From contig URIB01000004.1 in assembly GCA_900547785.1 (NCBI GenBank), positions 1 to 64,000 on the forward strand: a DNA stretch of 64,000 nt, read 5' to 3'. A program made the position numbers and the translations under genes. Below are positions 52,994 through 62,900 of the stretch, piece after piece. The notes under the pieces were generated by a model that saw only the letters and a program-made list of their open reading frames with translations, did not search any database and was not told the origin of the DNA. Source of the DNA: an uncultured Dialister sp. Lineage in GTDB: Bacteria; Bacillota; Negativicutes; Veillonellales; Dialisteraceae. Each line of letters starts with the position of its first letter. Within the stretch, counting starts at the first letter, position 1.

Positions 52994-53760
52994 TGAAAGC
53001 ATTATTTATCCGCTGTTACGGTAAATTAATACCGGATATGCTTGTGGGCGGTCTTATTGATATGGGCGTACCTCCTGAATATCTGAAAGAAAAGTTGAAG
53101 GAAGCGGAATTGCCCGACAGCTTTATTGAAAAGCCAATTCCGAATGCCCGGGTGTCTGCCCATTATTTTCATGTACCGGAAAGCAAGAATAAACCATTAT
53201 TGCTTCGTCAAGGAGATTTATACAGGCAATGGCGTGAAATTTGCACAAAAGCGGATCCCGAATGGGAAGTTCCGGGGTGGAAAGTGTTTTCTTCTCTGGC
53301 GGCGGGAGCGTCTGATGCACTCGATGAAATTCCGGCCAATATCATTAATTTGCGGCGCTGCGGAGTCAAAGAAGAACATTTAATTTCTTTATATTGCTTT
53401 TTTGCGGCTCTTGATTATTTGGGTGCGGAATCACTTTTTGTTTGTCCGTTTTCTATCATCCCGGGGAAAACGGAAATCGGCAGAACGACAGAAAAAATAA
53501 TGATTCATGCTGTTTCTACAACAGGAGAAACCATATCGGCGGAAGAAATCAATCCGTTTGCCGCCGCTATGATAGAGGGGCTTTCCGCCGGTTATATACC
53601 GATGGACGGAAGATTTTTAGTGGACAAAACCGCTTACGGCAGTGCCAACGTGGAGAACCCGACAGGAGAATCCACAGTGGCGGAATATTTGGGCTATTTC
53701 ACCGACAGAGAGGATTCCATATTCAGCCGGCATTTAAAAGTCTTCGGTATGGATGTATGA
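52993..53760 (+). CDS. LarC1-like protein lacking the HFHEVG motif
   Basis: A 255-residue protein. Its layout follows the N-terminal half (LarC1) of LarC/DUF111, which inserts nickel in the nickel-pincer cofactor: MKALFIRCYGKLIPDMLVGGLIDMGVP compares with the FDCFSGISGDMFLGALLDLG opening; VPGWKVFSSLAAGASDALDE with AKAIFMEIAQAEAAVH; NIINLRRCGVKEEHLI with the metal-linked HFHEVGALDSIVD; and a C-terminal TTGETISAEE with the TPTGMA part. The histidine-rich loop and HFHEVG are missing, and there is no LarC2 half. It starts one base into the arsB stop (TAATG), so it is translated with it. This similarity is by eye and should be tested; the role is unknown. Confidence 0.5.
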   Translation: MKALFIRCYGKLIPDMLVGGLIDMGVPPEYLKEKLKEAELPDSFIEKPIPNARVSAHYFHVPESKNKPLLLRQGDLYRQWREICTKADPEWEVPGWKVFSSLAAGASDALDEIPANIINLRRCGVKEEHLISLYCFFAALDYLGAESLFVCPFSIIPGKTEIGRTTEKIMIHAVSTTGETISAEEINPFAAAMIEGLSAGYIPMDGRFLVDKTAYGSANVENPTGESTVAEYLGYFTDREDSIFSRHLKVFGMDV

Positions 53761-53814
53761 ATTTTCCGGGAAACAGGGGATCGGTTGTTTTCTCTAAATT
53801 TCTAAAGATAGTCA

Positions 53815-53843
53815 TTGACATGTAAAAATTCATATGGTAAAGT
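53815..53843 (+). promoter_or_regulatory. Upstream promoter of the tRNA-Gly/Cys/Leu unit
   Basis: TTGACA (53815-53820), 17 bases, TAAAGT (53838-53843). It lies about 100 bases before the second promoter. Confidence 0.65.
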
Positions 53844-53910
53844 AGTGACTATGATGTCATTTGCAGGGGATTCTGTTTGAATGAGAACAGCGTAATTTTA
53901 CAGAATTTGC

Positions 53911-53938
53911 TTGACAAATCATAAGGCAATGATATAAT
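53911..53938 (+). promoter_or_regulatory. Main promoter of the tRNA-Gly/Cys/Leu unit
   Basis: TTGACA (53911-53916), 16 bases, TATAAT (53933-53938). Confidence 0.9.
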
Positions 53939-53959
53939 AATATCGTTGCTGACAGAGAT

Positions 53960-54034
53960 GCGGAAGTAGCTCAGTGGTAGAGCACAACCTTGCCAAGGTT
54001 GGGGTCGCGGGTTCGAGTCCCGTTTTCCGCTCCA
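53960..54034 (+). tRNA. tRNA-Gly (anticodon GCC)
   Basis: A 75-base cloverleaf with encoded CCA. Acceptor GCGGAAG/TTTCCGC (with a G-U pair), anticodon stem CAACC/GGTTG, loop TTGCCAA. Confidence 0.95.
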
Positions 54035-54037
54035 TAT

Positions 54038-54111
54038 GGCGGCATAGCCAAGCGGTAAGGCAGAGGTCTGCAAAACCTTTATCTCCGGTTCGATTCCGGA
54101 TGCCGCCTCCA
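54038..54111 (+). tRNA. tRNA-Cys (anticodon GCA)
   Basis: A 74-base cloverleaf with encoded CCA. Acceptor GGCGGCA/TGCCGCC; anticodon loop CTGCAAA gives GCA. It is the tRNA whose charging the leader at 7.8-8.0 kb would sense if there is no other copy. Confidence 0.95.
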
Positions 54112-54139
54112 TATATCTGCTTATTTAAGAGTTCTCTAT

Positions 54140-54228
54140 GCCGGGGTGGCGGAACTGGCAGACGCAAGGGACTTAAAATCCCTCGAATCGTGAGATTCGT
54201 ACCGGTTCGATTCCGGTCCTCGGCACCA
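54140..54228 (+). tRNA. tRNA-Leu (anticodon UAA)
   Basis: An 89-base class II tRNA with a long variable arm and encoded CCA. Acceptor GCCGGGG/CCTCGGC; anticodon stem AGGGA/TCCCT with loop CTTAAAA. Confidence 0.95.
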
Positions 54229-54233
54229 AAATT

Positions 54234-54263
54234 AAAACTGTTGCGTAGTGCAGCAGTTTTTTT
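54234..54263 (+). terminator. Terminator of the tRNA-Gly/Cys/Leu unit
   Basis: AAAACTG/CAGTTTT stem with inner TGC/GCA pairing and a run of T residues to 54263. Confidence 0.85.
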
Positions 54264-54279
54264 GTTGTATATGAAATTG

Positions 54280-54762
54280 TTATTGCTGTGTAATGGATGC
54301 TACTTGGGCAGAAATGAAAGCAATGAGAGTTTTTGAATTAATTACAACCTGTTTTCCCCGTTGACCGGCGCTTATGCTTATTTCCTCGTAGTTATTTATG
54401 GAAATATCTATATATGTGGGGAATGTTTTCTTCATTCCGATAGGAGAGCAACCACCGCGTAAGTAACCGGTTAAATGGAATAAATCTTTTACATGAACCA
54501 TTTCCAGTTTTTTATTCCCGCTTATTTTAGCCGCTTCTTTTAAATTTAATTCTTTCTCGGAAGGAAGACAAAAAACAACCGGTCCTGTTTTATCTCCTGT
54601 AGTTACAATTGTTTTAAATACCATGTCAGGATCATAGCCCAATGCTTCAGCCGCATGAACTCCGGACAAATCATTGATTTCATATTCATATGATTTTGCT
54701 TTATAGGATATATTTGCTTTATCCAGTATGCGCATGACGTTTGTTTTCTTTTCTTTCTTCAC
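54280..54762 (-). CDS. ybaK: YbaK/EbsC-family aminoacyl-tRNA deacylase
   Basis: A 160-residue editing-domain protein that clears mischarged Cys-tRNA(Pro). Parts typical of YbaK are the N-terminal SYEYEINDLSGVHAAEALG, KTIVTTGDKTGPVVFCLP, and the GYLRGGCSPIGMKKTFP motif with catalytic-type residues. The GTG start follows AAGGAG. It is a single gene on the minus strand, next to tRNA-Cys. Confidence 0.9.
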   Translation of the reverse strand: MKKEKKTNVMRILDKANISYKAKSYEYEINDLSGVHAAEALGYDPDMVFKTIVTTGDKTGPVVFCLPSEKELNLKEAAKISGNKKLEMVHVKDLFHLTGYLRGGCSPIGMKKTFPTYIDISINNYEEISISAGQRGKQVVINSKTLIAFISAQVASITQQ

Positions 54763-54921
54763 AATAAAACTCCTTTATTTCAAAATACGTATAAAAAATG
54801 TATTTGTCAATATGAAATTTTAACCTGCTGCCATTTGGAATAAAAAGCGGCGAGTATGATTTTCTGCAGCTGAAAAATAACGATAAAATAATGGTATAAT
54901 AAAATCAAGGTGGGTGATGAA

Positions 54922-56553
54922 ATGTATATATCAGATGTAAGAATAGAGAATTATCGCACTTTTGAAAATATAGAATTTCATTTTGACAGCCGTGCTAATT
55001 ATATAGTGGGTGACAATAATATCGGGAAAACTAATTTTTTGAGCTTTTTAAAAAGTACCACCCACGGATATGGTTTTAAAGAAAATGATTTTTTAGATAA
55101 AGATAAAGAAATTCGTGTTTTTTTCACCCTTTCCACAGCGGATATGGGAACTGAACAATCGGCACATATTGAACTTCGCCAAGAAGTGAGGGAAGTAGTG
55201 CCAAGGCTCATCAATTCCGACACGGGGGAAAGACTTCCTTTGGAATATATGAGAAGTCTTTTTTATCTTGATTATGCGGTGGATGATATTCCCCGCAATA
55301 TGGTGACGGAAGAAGAGCTAAGAAAAATTTTATATTTATATAAGGATTATTTTTCTTCCGGGACGGAGGCTATCCATGAAGCGGAAAAGATATTGAAAGA
55401 CAGAGGGTATTCTGTAACATTTTCTGAAAATGCGGACACAGCAGCTTCGGAATTGCTGCAGCTGATTTTTGGGGAAGATCAAAACAGGGATACGTTAAGC
55501 AGCACTATGAAGATTATGTTTGCAGTGGCTTCTCATTTATTGATTTGTCTTATGGAAAAGAAAAAAAGCAAGGCAATACCGTTTGAACATATTATTGTTT
55601 ATGATAAACTCGGAAGATCTTTTTTCCCTCTGTTAATCAGCATTGATGAGCCTGAAATTCATCTCCATCCTTATTTGCAAAGGGCGGTCTTGTCTTTTCT
55701 GCGGGCTATTTTAAATAATGAAGACCCGTTTTTTAAAAGTATTGTGCAGAAAACTTTGGGCGTTTACGGTTTAGACGGCCAGTTGTTTGTGGTTACCCAT
55801 TCCACAGATGCACTGGTCGATGATTACCGACAAATCATTCGCTTATACAGAAATAAGGAAAATCAGGTAAAGGTGGCTTGCGGAGTGACGTTTCACTTTG
55901 ACAGCGAAATTGAAAAACACCTGATTATGCATTTTCCTGAAGTCAAGGAAGCATTATATGCAAGGTGTGCCGTCTTGGTAGAAGGAGAAACAGAATATGG
56001 TGCATTTCCATACTTTGCCCACACTTTGGGAATCAGATTTGACTATCATGGAATATGCTTAATTAATGCAAGGGGAGAAAGTTCGATTCTTAAAATTGCC
56101 AAATTAACTAAAAGATTTCATATTCCCACCGTATGTCTGTATGATCGTGATGTAATGACATTGGGAAAGCGTTCCGATGTGTATTATACGAAAGAGATCT
56201 GTTTTGAAATGGATGTGGTACAAGCCTGCTTGGATAAAGGGCGTACAGATTTATTGAATCAAATTATACATTCACTGGATGACAGCAGTGATCTGGTTAA
56301 TTCAGCATTGGTAAAAAAAGCCGGACAAAAGTTGGGGATTGACAGGCGGTCGTATCCGTCAAGAAAGTTATCCAATATATCAAAGAAAGATAGACGTGCG
56401 CTTGAGTTTTATTATTTTGCATGGCTTTATGGAAATAAAGGGGTTATTATAGGGCGTGCAGTCGGTGAGGTCCTGTCAAAAGATGAAATACCGGATTCAT
56501 TCAAACGGGTGATTCATGCTGCGGTATCTGCTGCGATGGGAGAAAAACAGTAA
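54922..56553 (+). CDS. OLD-family ATP-dependent endonuclease (solitary)
   Basis: A 543-residue protein. An N-terminal SMC/RecF-like ATPase has Walker A GDNNIGKT (30-37), Walker B in SIDEPEIHLHPYL around residue 240 and the H-loop in VVTHSTDALVD. A C-terminal TOPRIM domain follows with CAVLVEGETEYGAF and LYDRDV (the Glu and Asp-x-Asp pair). This matches the OLD nuclease class that acts alone (class 1). The in-frame ATG at 54910 is passed over for 54922, which lies better after AAGGTGG. It has no helicase gene neighbour. Role in defence or repair is inference. Confidence 0.8.
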   Translation: MYISDVRIENYRTFENIEFHFDSRANYIVGDNNIGKTNFLSFLKSTTHGYGFKENDFLDKDKEIRVFFTLSTADMGTEQSAHIELRQEVREVVPRLINSDTGERLPLEYMRSLFYLDYAVDDIPRNMVTEEELRKILYLYKDYFSSGTEAIHEAEKILKDRGYSVTFSENADTAASELLQLIFGEDQNRDTLSSTMKIMFAVASHLLICLMEKKKSKAIPFEHIIVYDKLGRSFFPLLISIDEPEIHLHPYLQRAVLSFLRAILNNEDPFFKSIVQKTLGVYGLDGQLFVVTHSTDALVDDYRQIIRLYRNKENQVKVACGVTFHFDSEIEKHLIMHFPEVKEALYARCAVLVEGETEYGAFPYFAHTLGIRFDYHGICLINARGESSILKIAKLTKRFHIPTVCLYDRDVMTLGKRSDVYYTKEICFEMDVVQACLDKGRTDLLNQIIHSLDDSSDLVNSALVKKAGQKLGIDRRSYPSRKLSNISKKDRRALEFYYFAWLYGNKGVIIGRAVGEVLSKDEIPDSFKRVIHAAVSAAMGEKQ

Positions 56554-56586
56554 GCGCTTATTCACGAAATTTTAATAGTCTATGTA

Positions 56587-56615
56587 TTGAAAACATGAAA
56601 TGAATCCCTTAAAAT
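56587..56615 (+). promoter_or_regulatory. Promoter of the pyr operon
   Basis: TTGAAA (56587-56592), 17 bases, TAAAAT (56610-56615), 44 bases before pyrB. The inferred leader is too short for a PyrR-type attenuator. Confidence 0.7.
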
Positions 56616-56658
56616 AACAAAGATAAATCATTTTATGTATTGCATTAAGGAGGCTGGC

Positions 56659-57624
56659 ATGAGTACGGTTTCATTGCAAGGCCGATCCATTTTGGATTTG
56701 GAGAGTTTATCTCCTGCCGAGATTCATCGGATCCTTGATATGGCACGGCAAATGAAGATGGTATTGCTTTCCGGAAGGAAAAAGAAAGAGTATTTAAAAG
56801 GAAAATCTATTGTGACTGTATTTTCCGAAGCTTCCACGAGAACACGAAGTTCATTCGAACTGGCAGGGAAATATCTGGGAGCGGATGTCATTAACATAAC
56901 AAAGAGCGGCAGCTCGATGACGAAAGGTGAAAGCCTGAGAGATACACTGCTTACTGTTTCAGCGATGGGAACAGATGCGGTAATTATTCGTGATTCGTCA
57001 GAGGGGGCCGCTCTTTTTGCATCTAAAGTGACAAGCCCTAAGGTAAAAACACCATTGATTTTTAATGCGGGAGATGGCGCACATGCACACCCTTCGCAAG
57101 CGCTCCTCGAGCTTTTTACAATTCAAGAATCAGGTAAGAAAATCAAGGGAATGAAATATACTATTGTCGGAGATATCCTCCATTCCCGCGTTGCCCGGAG
57201 TGATATTTACGGATTTACGAAACTGGGAGCGAAGGTTCATTTGACAGGACCGAGAACACTGGTGCCTAAAGAACTTGAAGCGATGGGGGCCATTGTAAAT
57301 GATTCTTTGGAGGAAGCACTGAAAGATGCTGATGCCGTTAATATTCTCCGTATCCAGTTAGAACGGGCGGCAGCAGGGTTTTTCCCGACGACGAGAGAAT
57401 ATGCACGGCTTTGGGGAATCAATAAAAACCGCCTTTCTTTATGTAAGCCGGATGTGACGATTATCCATCCGGGACCGATGAACAGGGGGATAGAAATTTC
57501 TCATGATGTAGCTTATGATGAACAATCCTGGATACAGGAAGAAGTGCGTAATGGAGTGGCAGTACGCATGGCGTTACTGTATTTGACACTGACGGAGGGC
57601 AAAGATATTGAAACTGATCATTAA
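56659..57624 (+). CDS. pyrB: Aspartate carbamoyltransferase catalytic subunit
   Basis: A 321-residue enzyme for the first committed step of pyrimidine synthesis. Carbamoyl-phosphate binding is STRTR (60-64) in FSEASTRTRSSFE; HPSQALLE and the C-terminal HPGPMNRG mark the ATCase, not OTCase, branch. Start at 56659 (AAGGAGG upstream) fits family length; a longer frame from 56635 does not. It overlaps pyrC by 17 bases. No pyrI regulatory subunit follows. Confidence 0.95.
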   Translation: MSTVSLQGRSILDLESLSPAEIHRILDMARQMKMVLLSGRKKKEYLKGKSIVTVFSEASTRTRSSFELAGKYLGADVINITKSGSSMTKGESLRDTLLTVSAMGTDAVIIRDSSEGAALFASKVTSPKVKTPLIFNAGDGAHAHPSQALLELFTIQESGKKIKGMKYTIVGDILHSRVARSDIYGFTKLGAKVHLTGPRTLVPKELEAMGAIVNDSLEEALKDADAVNILRIQLERAAAGFFPTTREYARLWGINKNRLSLCKPDVTIIHPGPMNRGIEISHDVAYDEQSWIQEEVRNGVAVRMALLYLTLTEGKDIETDH

Positions 57625-58897
57625 AAACGGAACGATTATAAATCCTGCAAAAGGACAGCATGAAAAAGGAGATATCGCTGTTGAAAATGGAAAAATAACG
57701 GCTATAGGCGGCTGTATTGATCCGGAAGATGCGGAAGTTTTTGATGCCGACGGTTACTTTGTAACTCCGGGGCTGATTGATATGCATGTGCATCTCCGTG
57801 AGCCGGGACAAGAAGCTAAAGAGGATATTTTAACAGGCACACGGGCGGCAGCAGCAGGAGGAATTACCCATGTCGCAACGATGGCGAATACAATACCGGT
57901 GATTGATAATGCGGCAGTTTTAAGAAGTGTAAAACAGCGTATAGAAGAAGATGGCATAGTAAAAGTCAGCATAATAGGAGCTATATCGAAAGGGTTGGAG
58001 GGAACGCAGCTTTCTGAAATGGGAGATATGACTTCCCATGGCGCAGTGGCATTCTCTGATGACGGTCATTATGTAGAAAATGCCAATTTCATGCGCAGAG
58101 CGATGGAATATGCGGGTCAGCTTGGGAAAATGATTATTGATCATGCAGAAGATATAACGATGTGCAGTCAAGGATTTATGCATGAGGGAAATGTGTCTTA
58201 CAAGATGGGCGTGACAGGGAGACCGGCGACAGGAGAAAGTATTGCAGTGGCAAGAGATTTATTACTTTCAGAATTGACAGGCTGTCATATCCATATCGCA
58301 CATGTAAGTTCGGCCAAAGCCGTAGAGTTGGTCAGACAGGCTAAAAAGAAAGGGATTCATTGTTCTACGGAAGTAACGGCGCAGCATTTATATTTCACAG
58401 ATGAATACCTTAAAAATTATGAAGCATGTTTCAAGATGGCTCCTCCTATCCGGACGGAAGATGACAGGAAAGCACTGATTGAAGGGCTGAAAGACGGAAC
58501 GATTGATGCAATTATGACAGATCATGCACCGCATACCAATGAAGAAAAAGATGTCCCGTTTAACTGTGCACCCAACGGCATAGCCGGACTTGAAACCTCT
58601 TTAGCCTCTACATTGACCGTTCTTTATCATGGAAAGCATATGACGATAGATCAAATTGTGGAGTGTATGTCAGTTCGTCCCGCCAAATTGCTTCAAGTGG
58701 ATGGCGGAGTTCTTGATGTGGGAAAAGGTGCGGATATTACAGTGATTGATCCGGATAAGGAATGGACAGTGAAAGGGAATGAGCTTTATACAAAATCTTT
58801 ATTTACACCTTATGAAGGTATGACACTGAAAGGGAAAGCGGTTCTGACGGTTATTAACGGACATATAGTAATGAAAGAAGGTAAGGTGCTGAGATGA
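57608..58897 (+). CDS. pyrC: Dihydroorotase
   Basis: A 429-residue amidohydrolase converting carbamoyl aspartate to dihydroorotate. Metal ligands: H60 and H62 in DMHVHLREPG, DHAED near 178, HIAHVSSAKA near 232, TDHAPH near 304. It is the class I type of Firmicutes. The TTG start lies 8 bases after GGAGGG. Confidence 0.96.
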   Translation: MKLIIKNGTIINPAKGQHEKGDIAVENGKITAIGGCIDPEDAEVFDADGYFVTPGLIDMHVHLREPGQEAKEDILTGTRAAAAGGITHVATMANTIPVIDNAAVLRSVKQRIEEDGIVKVSIIGAISKGLEGTQLSEMGDMTSHGAVAFSDDGHYVENANFMRRAMEYAGQLGKMIIDHAEDITMCSQGFMHEGNVSYKMGVTGRPATGESIAVARDLLLSELTGCHIHIAHVSSAKAVELVRQAKKKGIHCSTEVTAQHLYFTDEYLKNYEACFKMAPPIRTEDDRKALIEGLKDGTIDAIMTDHAPHTNEEKDVPFNCAPNGIAGLETSLASTLTVLYHGKHMTIDQIVECMSVRPAKLLQVDGGVLDVGKGADITVIDPDKEWTVKGNELYTKSLFTPYEGMTLKGKAVLTVINGHIVMKEGKVLR

Positions 58898-59958
58898 AAG
58901 GATGGCTGGTTTTAGAAAATGGAATCCGGTTTCATGGAGAACTTCTCGGGTCTGCAGAGGGGATCGGAGAGTTGGTTTTCAATACAGGGATGACAGGTTA
59001 TCAGGAATGTTTTACCGATCCGTCTTATGAGGGGCAAATTTTAACACTGACATACCCTTTAATCGGAAATTATGGAGCAAACGATGACTTTATGCAAAAT
59101 AAAAAGCCTGCAGCTACAGGGTATGTACTTGATCAAATCACAAAATATCCCAGTAATTGGGAATGCAAGGAGTCTGTTATAGAATTTATTGAGCGATATC
59201 ATGTACCTTGTCTTTATAATGTGGATACCCGTGCAGTTACCCGTGTAGTCCGTACACAAGGAATTATGAAAGCCGTTATTGTAAGTGCGGATAGAAGTGA
59301 AGAGGAAATCAAAGCGCTGCTGGAAAAACCGATGCACCGCAACCATGTCGAAAAGGTGACGACAGATGTTCCTTATACTTATGGAAACGGGAAATACAGG
59401 GTTTCTTTATTGGATTGCGGATTAAAGAAGAGCATTTTAAAAAGCCTTGCCGATAATGAGTGCACAGTTCATGTATTTCCTGTCCATACGGCAGCAGAGG
59501 AATTACTGGTAAACTCTCCGGACGGTATTTTTTTAAGCCCCGGACCGGGAGATCCTCAAGATGTGCCTTATGTGATTGAAACGGTAAAGCAGCTGATAGG
59601 AAAACGTCCGATTTTCGGCATTTGTTTGGGAATACAAATGATAGGACTTGCTCTGGGAGCTAAAACTTTTAAACTGCCTTTCGGACACAGAGGCGCCAAT
59701 CATCCTGTCAAAGACTTGAGAAACGGAAGAGTCTATATTACCAGCCAGAATCATGGGTACGCTCTTTTAGAAGACAGCCTGCCCGAATGTATTGAGGTGA
59801 CACACAGAAGTGTTAATGATGGAACGATAGAAGGAATCCGTCATAAGTCACTTCCGATACAAGCCGTGCAATATCATCCGGAAGCAGCACCGGGACCGAC
59901 TGATAATTTTTATTTATTTTCAGAGTTCAAAAAGGCGATGGAGGATTTCAAAAAATGA
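58894..59958 (+). CDS. carA: Carbamoyl-phosphate synthase small subunit
   Basis: A 354-residue glutaminase. The catalytic cysteine is in FGICLGIQM (about 247) and the histidine and glutamate in QYHPEAAPGP. It overlaps pyrC and carB by 4 bases each. It supplies ammonia to CarB for carbamoyl phosphate. Confidence 0.97.
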   Translation: MKGWLVLENGIRFHGELLGSAEGIGELVFNTGMTGYQECFTDPSYEGQILTLTYPLIGNYGANDDFMQNKKPAATGYVLDQITKYPSNWECKESVIEFIERYHVPCLYNVDTRAVTRVVRTQGIMKAVIVSADRSEEEIKALLEKPMHRNHVEKVTTDVPYTYGNGKYRVSLLDCGLKKSILKSLADNECTVHVFPVHTAAEELLVNSPDGIFLSPGPGDPQDVPYVIETVKQLIGKRPIFGICLGIQMIGLALGAKTFKLPFGHRGANHPVKDLRNGRVYITSQNHGYALLEDSLPECIEVTHRSVNDGTIEGIRHKSLPIQAVQYHPEAAPGPTDNFYLFSEFKKAMEDFKK

Positions 59959-62900
59959 CAAAAAAGAATGTAAAAAAAGTTTTGGTCATCGGCTCCGGAC
60001 CTATCGTGATCGGACAAGCCGCGGAATTTGACTATGCAGGTACGCAGGCTTGCCGCTCATTGAAAGAAGAGGGAATGGAAGTTGTTTTAGTCAACAGTAA
60101 TCCTTCAACAATTATGACGGATACAGATATTGCAGACCGTGTCTATATAGAACCGATTACGCTTCCCTTTGTCACAGAGGTTATAAAAAAAGAAAGGCCG
60201 GATGCGCTTTTAGCTACATTGGGCGGACAGGTCGGTTTGAACATGGCAGTGGAGCTTTCTGATGCCGGCGTTTTAGAACAGTATGGTGTGGAATTGCTGG
60301 GTTCCTCGTTGCATGCAATTAAGCATGCAGAAGACAGAGAGCTTTTTAAGAAGGCGATGAAAGAAATTCATCAACCGGTTCCTGAAAGTGATATTTTTGA
60401 AGAACTTGAACCGGCGATTGCTTTTGCCGATCAAATAGGATATCCGGTGATTATACGACCTGCGTACACATTGGGAGGAACAGGCGGCGGAATCGCCCAT
60501 GACCGTTATGAGATGGAAGAAATAGCTAACCGGGGTATCAAACTTTCTCCGATTAATCAAATTCTCGTTGAACGATCCGTGGCAGGCTGGAAAGAAATTG
60601 AATTTGAAGTCATGCGTGATGCTTCCGATAATTGCATTATTGTTTGCGCTATGGAAAATATTGATCCTGTAGGGGTTCACACAGGAGATTCCATTGTGGT
60701 GGCGCCGACGCAAACTTTAACAGACGGGCAATATCAGATGATGCGTGCCGCTTCTTTGGATATTATCCGGTATTTGCAGATTGAAGGCGGATGTAATGTC
60801 CAATATGCTTTAGATACAAGAACAAATAGTTATTATGTCATTGAAGTGAATCCCCGTGTAAGTCGTTCTTCGGCTTTGGCGTCCAAGGCAACGGGATATC
60901 CCATAGCTAAAGTGGCGGCCAAGATAGCTTTGGGTATGCGTTTGGATGAAATTACAAATGCGATTACTAAAAATACAAAAGCCTGCTTTGAACCATCTAT
61001 AGATTATGTGGTTGTTAAGTTTCCCAGATGGCCGTTTGAAAAATTTACATTGGCAGATCGATCTATCGGCACTCAAATGAAAGCGACCGGAGAAGTTATG
61101 GCGTTGGATCGTACGTTAGAAGGCGCTTTATTGAAAGCATTGCGTTCTTTGGAAGTGGGTGAAGGATATCTTCATCTGAAGAAATTGGAAGGGCAATCAT
61201 TATATGACATACGTTGTCTTCTTCACCGTATAGATAATGAAAGATTATTCGTATTGGCAGAAGCACTCAGACGCGGTATAGAGCCGGAAGAAATCAACAG
61301 GATTACAAAAATTGATTTGTTCTTTATTTATAAAATCCAGAATATTATTCTCACGGAACGTTTATTGCTGAAAGAAGGACTTACCGAAGATACATTTAAA
61401 GCAGCTAAACGAATTCAGATGCCCGATTTTGCAATTGCGCATTTTGCTGAAGTGGGGGTCAAGGATGTAGAGAACTTTAAGAAAAAAATAAATTATCATG
61501 CCCGGTTTAAGATGGTCGATACCTGTGCGGCAGAATTTGAAGCGCAGACTCCCTATTACTATTCGACCTATGGAAGTGAAGATGAAGTACAGCCGCAAGG
61601 AAATCATTCAGTGATTGTTTTCGGATCTGGTCCGATCCGCATCGGCCAGGGAATTGAATTTGATTATTGCTCCGTACATGCATCATGGGCATTAACTAAA
61701 GCAGGTAAGAAGTCTATAGTCATCAATAATAACCCGGAAACTGTGTCAACAGATTTTGATACATCAGATGCTCTGTATTTTGAACCGCTTACAGAAGAAG
61801 ATGTACTGGATATTATCGATAAAGAAAAACCGGAAGGAGTGATTTGCCAATTCGGTGGACAAACAGCTATCAATTTGGCCACGCCTATGGCAAAACGGGG
61901 AATCAAAATCATTGGATCATCAAATGAGAGTATTGATATGGCAGAAGACAGGGAACGCTTTGATACCTTAATGGGGCAACTGGGTATTGCCAGACCGAAA
62001 GGTTGCCTTGTTGAAAGTGTGGAAGAAGCGATGGAAAAGACGGCAGAGCTTTCATATCCGCTGATTGTACGACCCAGTTATGTTCTTGGCGGCCGGGCCA
62101 TGCAGATTGTATATGACCAATCCGAGCTTCGGCAATACTTAAAAGAAGCCGTAGTGGCTTCTCATGAGCATCCTGTACTGATTGATCAGTATATGGTAGG
62201 GCGGGAAGTAGAAATTGATGCCATTTCTGATGGAGTAGAAGTATGTATTCCCGGAATTATGGAGCAGATTGAACGGTCCGGGGTTCACTCCGGAGACTCT
62301 TTTGCCGTATATCCACCGCAGCATTTGACACAAGAGATTATTGATACATTGACAAAATATACAAGAGATATAGCTCGTGCTATGAATGTCAAGGGGCTTG
62401 TAAATATCCAATTCATTGTTGTGAAAGACAAAGTCTACGTTATTGAAGTGAATCCTCGTGCCAGCCGTACAGTACCTTTTATGAGTAAAATAACAGGAAT
62501 TAATATGGTCGGGCACGCAACCAGAATCGCACTGGGTGAATCCTTAGCAGAACAAGGATTGCCATTGGGATTGGTTCCTCCTAGGAATTATGTTGCCATT
62601 AAAGCACCGGTATTTTCTTTTTCAAAATTAGGTCTTGTGGAAATCAAATTAGGACCGGAAATGAAGTCTACCGGAGAAGTTATGGGTATCGGGCATACCT
62701 ACCAAGAAGCTCTTTATAAAGCTGTTGTAGCTGCTAATCTGATGATACCTTCTCGCGGAAATATCTTAATTACAGTAAGTGACAGAGATAAACCTGAGAC
62801 GGCGGAATTGGCCAAAGGATTTGTTAAATTGGGCTATCACTTAATCAGTACATCCGGAACAGGTGCTTATTTTGAAAACCTCGGTATACCTGTCGAAATT

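Noticed and set aside
53442..53825. Frame-shifted second half (LarC2-like) after the LarC1-like gene
   Set aside because: The 127-residue alternative frame is Arg/Asn-rich, low in hydrophobic strands and unlike LarC2; it is a shadow frame.
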